Notes under the pieces: model-generated
The model's database searches: none
What the model was told of the DNA's origin: nothing
What the model saw: the letters and a program-made list of their open reading frames with translations, nothing else
From: CBDCLY01 sp965218715
GTDB lineage: Bacteria; Bacteroidota; Bacteroidia; Flavobacteriales_E; Vicingaceae
Assembly (NCBI GenBank): GCA_965218715.1
Contig: CBDCLY010000039.1
Location: 1-64,000 of the forward strand
Length of the DNA: 64,000 bases
Direction of reading: 5' to 3'
Shown here: one piece after another, positions 57,975 through 64,000 of the stretch
Layout: every line of letters begins with the position of its first letter
Numbering within the stretch: position 1 is the first letter of the stretch
Translations under genes and position numbers: made by a program

Positions 57975-60209
57975 TTGCGCAAATCAGTGAAAAACAAACT
58001 AAGAGCTCAACTTTCCAATTCTAAGACCAATGGTTTAGGAACATTTGGTGGCGTTTTTACGCCTTCGATTTTAACCATCCTAGGCGTGATCATGTACATG
58101 CGTTTTGGTTGGGTAGTTGGAAATGTAGGATTAGCAAACACCTTAATAATTGTAACGCTATCAACCAGCATTACCTTTCTTACCAGTTTATCAATTGCTT
58201 CCATAGCAACGGATCAAAAAGTAAAAATAGGTGGGGCCTATTACATGATTAGTCGCTCTTTGGGAATAGAATCTGGTGGAGCAATTGGCATCTCCTTGTA
58301 TTTTGCCCAAGCATTTTCTGTAGCCTTATATACAGTAGGATTTGCAGAAAGTGTGGTTCACGTTTTTCCCAACTTGAGTGTTCAATGGATAGGAATCGTC
58401 ACAACGCTGGCCGTAACTGCCTTGGCATTAGGATCTGCAAAAACTGCTATCCGAGCACAATACATCATCATGATTGGGATCATCATCTCATTATTGTCCT
58501 TGTTTTTTGGATCTCCATTGCCAGAAAGTACGGCCATAGAAACCGTTCAACCATCAGTTTCAAAAGTTGGGTTTTGGGCTGTATTTGCCGTTTTCTTCCC
58601 AGCTGTAACTGGTATCATGGCAGGTGTTAATATGTCGGGTGATTTAAAAAATGCCAAGAAATCTATACCTAAGGGGACATTCGCAGCCATTGCTGTTGGC
58701 TTTGTCATTTACATGATACTGCCAATCATCTTAGATGCTAGGGTTGATGAAGCCAATCTAATATCTGACCCTTTAATCATGCGGAAAATATCCTTCTGGG
58801 GAGATGCCATTTTGATTGGTGTTTGGGGTGCAACCTTGTCGAGTGCTGTAGGAAGTATATTGGGAGCGCCTAGAGTATTGCAAGCACTTGCTAAGGATGG
58901 GGTATTGCCAAAAATATTTAGTGCCTTTGGCAAAGGATCGGGCAGCGAAGACACCCCAAGATTGGGAACCATTTTTACTCTTGCCATTGTATTGATAGTG
59001 GTTTGGATTGGAGATCTTAATGTGATTGCTCCTGTACTTACCATGTTTTTCCTTACCACTTATGGTGTATTAAACATTGCTGCCGGAACAGAGCGATTTT
59101 TAGGAAGTCCCTCTTTTAGGCCAACCTTCAAAGTGCATTGGATTTATTCAATCTTAGGTGCAATTGCTTGTATAGCCGTAATGTTCCTAATCAATCTATT
59201 AGCGAGTTTAGTGGCATTCTTATTTGTTGCCATCATATTGATATGGCTAAAACGAAGGCAATTGGAATCAGTTTGGGGAAATGTTGGCCGTGGAGTTCGT
59301 ATGGCCGTTATCAGAAGTAATCTTTTAAAATTAAGCGAAGATTTAGAACCGAAGAATTGGCGTCCAAACCCTATCGTTTTGGCTGGTTCTCCTGCCAAAA
59401 GATGGCATTTAATTGAGTTTGCAAATACCTTCACTCACCGACAAGGAATCTTATCCGTTGCAAGTGTTGTGACAGATGATTCTGTTGATGCCAAGCATTT
59501 AAGTAGAATAAAAAATAATATACGCTCCTATTTGGCAAAAGCAGGAATAGAAGGTTTAGTAAAAGTGATTGCCTCAAAGGACCCTTTCAAAGGGGTAAGT
59601 GCTTTGGTTGAATCGTACGGCTTGGGAGTTTTGCAACCCAATACAGTAATCGTTGGAGAAAGTTTTAATCCTGAAATGAGGAGAGATTTCTGCAAGATGA
59701 TCCAACAATTTTATCAATTGCAGAGAAACATTCTAATACTTCATAAGGGCTGCAAAGAAGAAACATTTGGAGATAAAAAAAGAATTGATTTATGGTGGAG
59801 TGGTTTAAAAGGAAATGGCGGCTTGATGATGATATTGTCCTATTTGATGAATAGCAGCTTAGATTGGAGACAAGCCGAGATTCAAGTTAAAATTGTAGTA
59901 GGTGATGAAAAGGGCGTAGATAAAACCCGAGCCAATATGGTGGAGTTGTTAGAAGACATCCGAATCAATGCGGTGCCAGATATTATTCCAGCGAAAGGCC
60001 GTTCATTTGACACCATTCTAAAGGAAAGTTCCATGGATGCCGATCTCATCTTCTTAGGATTGGCCAAGCCAGATGAAAATTTTGAAAGCTATTTTGAAAG
60101 CATCCAAGAAAGGATAAAAGATCTACCAACAACAGTTTTGGCATTAGCGGCACAAGATGTTTCCTTTGGTGAAGTCTTGATCCAAAAAGACACCATGCAA
60201 GACAATTAA
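57975..60209 (+). CDS. SLC12-like cation-chloride cotransporter/APC family permease
   Basis: 744 residues; the start is uncertain (TTG 57975 or GTG 57987), as no ATG precedes the conserved region. The N-terminal membrane domain has twelve or so helices beginning LGTFGGVFTPSILTILGVIM, followed by GGAYYMISRSLGIESGGAIG and FPAVTGIMAGVNMSGDLKNA, hallmarks of the cation-chloride cotransporter branch of the APC superfamily. The C-terminal ~270 residues form a soluble domain (PIVLAGSPAKRWHLIEFAN). It is predicted to move inorganic ions or amino acids; the substrate is not certain. Confidence 0.82.
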   Translation: MRKSVKNKLRAQLSNSKTNGLGTFGGVFTPSILTILGVIMYMRFGWVVGNVGLANTLIIVTLSTSITFLTSLSIASIATDQKVKIGGAYYMISRSLGIESGGAIGISLYFAQAFSVALYTVGFAESVVHVFPNLSVQWIGIVTTLAVTALALGSAKTAIRAQYIIMIGIIISLLSLFFGSPLPESTAIETVQPSVSKVGFWAVFAVFFPAVTGIMAGVNMSGDLKNAKKSIPKGTFAAIAVGFVIYMILPIILDARVDEANLISDPLIMRKISFWGDAILIGVWGATLSSAVGSILGAPRVLQALAKDGVLPKIFSAFGKGSGSEDTPRLGTIFTLAIVLIVVWIGDLNVIAPVLTMFFLTTYGVLNIAAGTERFLGSPSFRPTFKVHWIYSILGAIACIAVMFLINLLASLVAFLFVAIILIWLKRRQLESVWGNVGRGVRMAVIRSNLLKLSEDLEPKNWRPNPIVLAGSPAKRWHLIEFANTFTHRQGILSVASVVTDDSVDAKHLSRIKNNIRSYLAKAGIEGLVKVIASKDPFKGVSALVESYGLGVLQPNTVIVGESFNPEMRRDFCKMIQQFYQLQRNILILHKGCKEETFGDKKRIDLWWSGLKGNGGLMMILSYLMNSSLDWRQAEIQVKIVVGDEKGVDKTRANMVELLEDIRINAVPDIIPAKGRSFDTILKESSMDADLIFLGLAKPDENFESYFESIQERIKDLPTTVLALAAQDVSFGEVLIQKDTMQDN

Positions 60210-60238
60210 TTTTGTATTTCATTCTTTTTTGTTAGAAA

Positions 60239-60259
60239 TTTTGTCGTAATTTGACAAAA
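60239..60259. promoter_or_regulatory. Operator-like inverted repeat before the XRE-S24 gene
   Basis: TTTTGTC (60239-60245) and GACAAAA (60253-60259) are perfect inverted arms with a 7-nt spacer, 10 nt before the ATG at 60270. The spacer and right arm contain TAATTTG, a near match to the -7 consensus, so binding would block the promoter: an autoregulation pattern. AATTTGACA is shared with the dinB upstream region. Confidence 0.6.
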
Positions 60260-60269
60260 ATATCGTCGC

Positions 60270-61073
60270 ATGGATTTCGGAAAAAACATTCAACTTCTTC
60301 GAAAAAGAAGAAGAATCTCACAAGAAGATTTAAGTCAAGAATTGGGCATCAAAAGAAGCTCTTTGAGTGGTTATGAATTGGGAAATTCAGAGCCAAATTT
60401 TGACACATTGTTAAAATTTTCAGAATTTTTTAAGTTGTCGATAGACAAATTATTGAAACAAAATTTGCAACAGTTATCTGAGGTTTATCTTGCTCAATTG
60501 GAGCAAGGTTTAGATGTAGATATCACTGGCGGAAAGTTGAGGGTATTGGCCACAACCATTAATTCTAACAATGAAGAAAACATAGAATTGGTTCCCGTAA
60601 AAGCTAAAGCTGGATACACTGCGGGCTATGGAGACCCAGATTACATAAAAGTCTTGCCAACTTTTAATTTACCTTTTCTCGATCGCAACAAAAAATTTAG
60701 AACATTTCAAATCAGTGGTGACTCTATGCCACCAGTTTCAGACAAATCTTGGGTAACTGGAGAATATGTTCAAAATTGGAAAACCATAAAAGCTGGTCAT
60801 CCATATATCATCATTACAGAAAATGATGGAGTGGTTTTTAAGATTGCTTATCCACAGTTTGAGAAAAATCAAACCTTATTGTTGTGTTCTACGAATCCCC
60901 TTTTCGAACCCTATGAGATTGCGGTAAATGAAGTGCATGAAGTATGGAAATTTGTTAATTATATCAGCAATGAAATGCCTGAACCCAACCTTTCCCGAGA
61001 CCGTTTAAACAGCTCCTTGATGAACATGCAAAAGGAAATTCGCGAGATTAAAAACACCTTAAAACCAGAGTAA
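60270..61073 (+). CDS. LexA-like XRE-S24 transcriptional regulator
   Basis: 267 residues. The N-terminal XRE HTH domain includes LRKRRRISQEDLSQELGIKR and SGYELGNSEPN. The C-terminal S24 domain has a candidate autocleavage site Ala114-Gly115 in AKAGYTAGYGDP, the catalytic Ser152 in SGDSMPP and Lys191 in VVFKIAYP. This is the arrangement of LexA/CI repressors that cleave themselves after DNA damage. In Bacteroidota such regulators commonly sit beside dinB-dnaE; here they are 4.5 kb apart but share a motif in their promoter regions. It is preceded by a perfect inverted repeat. Confidence 0.88.
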   Translation: MDFGKNIQLLRKRRRISQEDLSQELGIKRSSLSGYELGNSEPNFDTLLKFSEFFKLSIDKLLKQNLQQLSEVYLAQLEQGLDVDITGGKLRVLATTINSNNEENIELVPVKAKAGYTAGYGDPDYIKVLPTFNLPFLDRNKKFRTFQISGDSMPPVSDKSWVTGEYVQNWKTIKAGHPYIIITENDGVVFKIAYPQFEKNQTLLLCSTNPLFEPYEIAVNEVHEVWKFVNYISNEMPEPNLSRDRLNSSLMNMQKEIREIKNTLKPE

Positions 61074-61170
61074 AAATTGAGTCATTTTAGTCTTTAAGAT
61101 TTGGTTCGTTTATAAGCCAACCAATTCTTATCTTTATGCGTCTAATGACTGACGTCATAATATAAGATCG

Positions 61171-64000
61171 ATGAAGTATTTATTTAGCTTGATCCTATCA
61201 GGATCAATGATTGTTTCTATTGCCCAAAACTCAAACAATCACACTGCAATTCACAAGCATTCCAATACGGAAGAAATTCAAGCACCATCCAATTGTCCGG
61301 CTTCCCCAAATGTTACTGTTGTAATTCAGCCAGATGGAAGTAGCCTAAGCATTGTTGGAAAAGGCAACATGTTAAATTCTTGGAGAGAAACTACTGATGG
61401 CTATTCACTAGTTGAAAACAACGGAAGCTATGAGTACGCCAAGAAACAAAATGGCGAATTACTAAGCACTGGAGTTAAAGCCAGCGACCCCAATTCAAGA
61501 GGATTCAGAGAACAAAGCTTCCTTAGTACTATTAGTAAATCTCTAAAGCCAGACTTAGGCACATTGAAGGGTTCCATTTTAAGTCAGGTAAATCAACAAC
61601 TAAGCAATAAAACTTATCCAACTACTGGCAGCATTCGTGTTCTTGCCTTATTAATTGATTATCCTGATCTTCAAAACATCTATCCTAAATCGAATTTCGA
61701 TAGTCTTTTGTATGCCGATAATTACCGCAATGGCGATGGTAGTTTTAAGACCTTTTTTGAAACTACAACTAATGGCCAACTGACCGTTACTGTAGACGTA
61801 GTTGGATGGTATAGAGCAACAAATAACTACAGATACTACAGTAGAGATAGCGGATATTCTAGAGCAGCTGATTTAGTACGAGAAGCAGTTGATGCAGCCG
61901 AAACAGCAGGCATCGATTTTTCAAACTACGACAATGATACTGATGGCGATGTAGATGGAATTTTAACAGTTCATGCAGGTCCAGGTGCAGAACAAGGCAG
62001 TAACACTCAATACATTTGGTCGCACCGTTGGTCATTAAATGGTGGAAATACTGGTTCCGTTACCTACGATGGTGTATTCATCAATGACTACATGATCAAC
62101 CCAGAAACAAGAACTTCTGGTGTTAGTCAGAATATGGTTGGAATTGGTGTTTTTGTCCATGAATTTGGCCATAATCTAGGTTTGCCTGATTTGTATGACA
62201 CTGACAATAGCAATGGAGATTCGGAAGGAATTGGTGAATGGTGCCTAATGGCTGGCGGTGGCTGGCTTGGTGGCGAGCATCGCCCAGCGAACATGTCGGC
62301 ATGGTGCAGAGTTGAAAGTGGTTGGGACACTCCAAGAATTTTAAGCATTGGCAATAGCAGCACAGACACTTTGGAAGTGGCTAGTATGAATAAAGATGAG
62401 ATCATCCAGATCAATGGCAATGTGAGCAATGAATATTTCCTTTTGGAAAATAGGCAAAAGCTAGGGCTAGATGTTGAATTAAAAGGAGAGGGCTTAGCCA
62501 TTTGGCACATCAACACCAACAAAACAAACGGCTTTGGAAATAGCGTAAACGCTGATGAAAATTTAAAAGGGGTAGATCTTGAAGAGGCAGACGGAAACGA
62601 TGACCTAGACAATGAAGTGAACCGTGGTGATGGTGGAGATTTGTTCCCAGGAACGAGCAACAACACCTCATTTACCAATACAACTAACCCAAATTCAAAA
62701 AACTATTTGAATGCAGCTACCAATCTTCAAATAAGAAACATTAGCGAGGTCAACGATAGAATAATATTCGATTTTGGACCACCTTTATCTTGCACGGGTA
62801 CAACTAACTTAACCGCGGCAGCCGGCAACTTTTCTGATGGATCAGGAAATGGAAATTATCAAAACAATGCCAATTGTACTTGGTTGATTCAACCTCCTGG
62901 AGTGGCAAACATCACCTTAGGTTTTACCAATTTTGCAACTGAAGCAGCAAACGATAGGGTATTGGTCTATGATGGAATAGACAATACTGCTCCTTTATTG
63001 GCGACCTATTCTGGAACGAATAATAATCAAACTACCACTAGCACAGGTGGAACCATGTTCGTAGAATTCCTAACCAATGCAACAATTACTGGTGCCGGTT
63101 GGGATGCAGTTTACACAAGCGCTGTTTCTGGACCAGGATGTACAGGAAACACTACCTTAAATGCAGCAAGTGGCACTTTTTCAGATGGCAGTGGAGCAAA
63201 TAATTACGACAACAATCAAAATTGTTCCTGGTTAATTCAACCAACTGCTGGTATAATCACTTTAAACTTTACAGCCTTTTCTACCGAGGCAAACAATGAC
63301 CAAGTGATTGTGTATGATGGACCGAATAATTCTTCTCCTCAAATTGGGAATTATAGTGGAAGTAGTATTCCATCTAGCATCACTTCTACTTCAAATTCAC
63401 TATTCATAGAATTCAGTACAAACGGAACCGTAGTAGATGCGGGCTGGGATGCCAATTACACCAGTTCTGCTCCAACGGCGACTTGTTCAGGCACAACAAA
63501 TTTAAATGCAACGAATGGAACCTTTGATGATGGAAGTGGCTCTGGCACTGCCTACTCAGACAATCTTAGTTGTAACTGGTTAATTAACGTAACCCTAGCT
63601 CAGGTCATACAGATTACTTTTGACTCACTCTCTTTAGCAGCAGGCGATTCAATATATTTATATGATGGACCGGGAAGTGGAAGCACCCTTTTGGGTAAAT
63701 ATTCTGGCAATACTTTGCCTCCAATTTTATCTTCTACAGGAAACACAGTTTGGATAGAATTCATTACAGATGGAAGTGGAACAGATAAAGGTTTTCAAAT
63801 CTTTTATGAAGGCGCGAATGGCTGCTCAGGTCAGACAATATTCTCTGCAACAGCAGGCACTTTCTCAGATGGAACAAGTCCGAGTCAACAATACATCAAC
63901 AACAACAATTGTGAATGGTTAATTCAACCACCGAATGCCAACTTCATCAGTTTAGATTTTAATCGCTTTAGCACAGAAACTAATTTTGATTTTGTTGAGG
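61171..64000 (+). CDS. Secreted M6 family metalloprotease with CUB domains (3' partial)
   Basis: From ATG 61171 the frame is open to the window end (at least 943 residues). A signal peptide (LFSLILSGSMIVSIAQ) is followed by a propeptide-like region (~30-165). The M6 catalytic domain has the zinc motif HEFGHNLGLPD, H330, E331, H334 and D340 (HExxHxxGxxD), then DLYDTDNSNGD and GEWCLMAGGGWLGGEHRP. Four CUB-like domains start near residues 541, 657, 772 and 885, each with Cys-SG-T and NCxWLIQP and VYDGP motifs. Members are extracellular proteases (InhA/PrtV-like); a T9SS sorting domain is likely beyond the window but not seen. Confidence 0.88.
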   Translation, partial: MKYLFSLILSGSMIVSIAQNSNNHTAIHKHSNTEEIQAPSNCPASPNVTVVIQPDGSSLSIVGKGNMLNSWRETTDGYSLVENNGSYEYAKKQNGELLSTGVKASDPNSRGFREQSFLSTISKSLKPDLGTLKGSILSQVNQQLSNKTYPTTGSIRVLALLIDYPDLQNIYPKSNFDSLLYADNYRNGDGSFKTFFETTTNGQLTVTVDVVGWYRATNNYRYYSRDSGYSRAADLVREAVDAAETAGIDFSNYDNDTDGDVDGILTVHAGPGAEQGSNTQYIWSHRWSLNGGNTGSVTYDGVFINDYMINPETRTSGVSQNMVGIGVFVHEFGHNLGLPDLYDTDNSNGDSEGIGEWCLMAGGGWLGGEHRPANMSAWCRVESGWDTPRILSIGNSSTDTLEVASMNKDEIIQINGNVSNEYFLLENRQKLGLDVELKGEGLAIWHINTNKTNGFGNSVNADENLKGVDLEEADGNDDLDNEVNRGDGGDLFPGTSNNTSFTNTTNPNSKNYLNAATNLQIRNISEVNDRIIFDFGPPLSCTGTTNLTAAAGNFSDGSGNGNYQNNANCTWLIQPPGVANITLGFTNFATEAANDRVLVYDGIDNTAPLLATYSGTNNNQTTTSTGGTMFVEFLTNATITGAGWDAVYTSAVSGPGCTGNTTLNAASGTFSDGSGANNYDNNQNCSWLIQPTAGIITLNFTAFSTEANNDQVIVYDGPNNSSPQIGNYSGSSIPSSITSTSNSLFIEFSTNGTVVDAGWDANYTSSAPTATCSGTTNLNATNGTFDDGSGSGTAYSDNLSCNWLINVTLAQVIQITFDSLSLAAGDSIYLYDGPGSGSTLLGKYSGNTLPPILSSTGNTVWIEFITDGSGTDKGFQIFYEGANGCSGQTIFSATAGTFSDGTSPSQQYINNNNCEWLIQPPNANFISLDFNRFSTETNFDFVE

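Noticed and set aside
61150..61157. Perfect palindrome TGACGTCA upstream of the M6 protease gene
   Set aside because: An 8-bp palindrome is expected by chance in 64 kb, and no second copy was noticed near other promoters.
62127..62678. Long minus-strand ORF (183 residues) at the right end
   Set aside because: It lies wholly inside the M6 protease frame, which has clear zinc and CUB motifs. Its protein is Ser/Pro-rich low-complexity sequence typical of an antisense shadow.

Overview
The window looks like chromosomal DNA of a marine or aquatic, AT-rich member of the Bacteroidota, probably Flavobacteriia-like. The signs are a type IX secretion (T9SS) sorting domain on a giant adhesin-like protein, TAnnTTTG-type -7 promoter elements, Bacteroidota-style lipoproteins and OmpA/PD40 proteins, DUF2795 beside secA, and a Wza/Wzc polysaccharide system of the Bacteroidota type.

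Layout. 1-5149: 3' part of a huge secreted MAM/FN3/beta-helix/GEVED protein. 5261-9801: a tightly packed run of M13 peptidase, DUF1232 protein, methyltransferase, ABC ATPase and PduO-type adenosyltransferase. 9904-13618: DUF2795 protein and secA; the first ~800 bp of secA carry about nine single-base frameshifts. 13620-28133 (minus strand): one tightly packed run of 13 genes for an exported polysaccharide (DUF1972 glycosyltransferase, Wza, Wzc, Wzx flippase, four sulfotransferases, a propeller-like protein, GT2, Wzy-like polymerase, MBOAT acyltransferase and SGNH partner). 28228-32774: a fifth sulfotransferase, a GT4, a secreted GH20-like protein and a GT9 extend the locus. Together these predict a sulfated and probably O-acylated exopolysaccharide. 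No priming sugar-phosphate transferase and no PAPS synthesis genes are in view.

32830-39393 holds envelope proteins: small lipoproteins, a beta-barrel candidate, an OmpA/PD40 protein with internal repeats, and two neighbours sharing a C-terminal domain. 39400-45167: desaturase, a 5'-truncated 2'-5' RNA ligase-like gene, remnants of tRNA-Leu and tRNA-Gly, a 3'-truncated mutS, a SpoU-type methyltransferase and a DUF3108 protein. Both tRNAs are damaged exactly where they abut truncated protein genes. 45252-51471: tryptophan 2,3-dioxygenase, an M23 protein, a K+ channel, a GSCFA protein, an SDR, a pirin and a lipoprotein.

51562-61073: a DNA-damage-tolerance neighbourhood. A Y-family polymerase and a short DnaE (ImuC/DnaE2-like) form an operon. 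Divergent to them are a small protein and a PIF1-like helicase, then an SLC12-like transporter and a LexA-like XRE-S24 regulator. The dinB-dnaE and regulator promoter regions share an AATTTGACA motif within inverted repeats. 61171-64000: the 5' part of a secreted M6 metalloprotease with CUB domains, running off the window.

The strongest candidates for follow-up are the sulfotransferase-rich polysaccharide locus, the LexA-like/DinB/DnaE cassette with its shared operator-like repeats, and the three broken loci (secA 5' end, wzc A8 tract, mutS-tRNA-ligase junctions). The last group could be real biology or local sequence error. All family assignments are from recognisable motifs; no database search was run.
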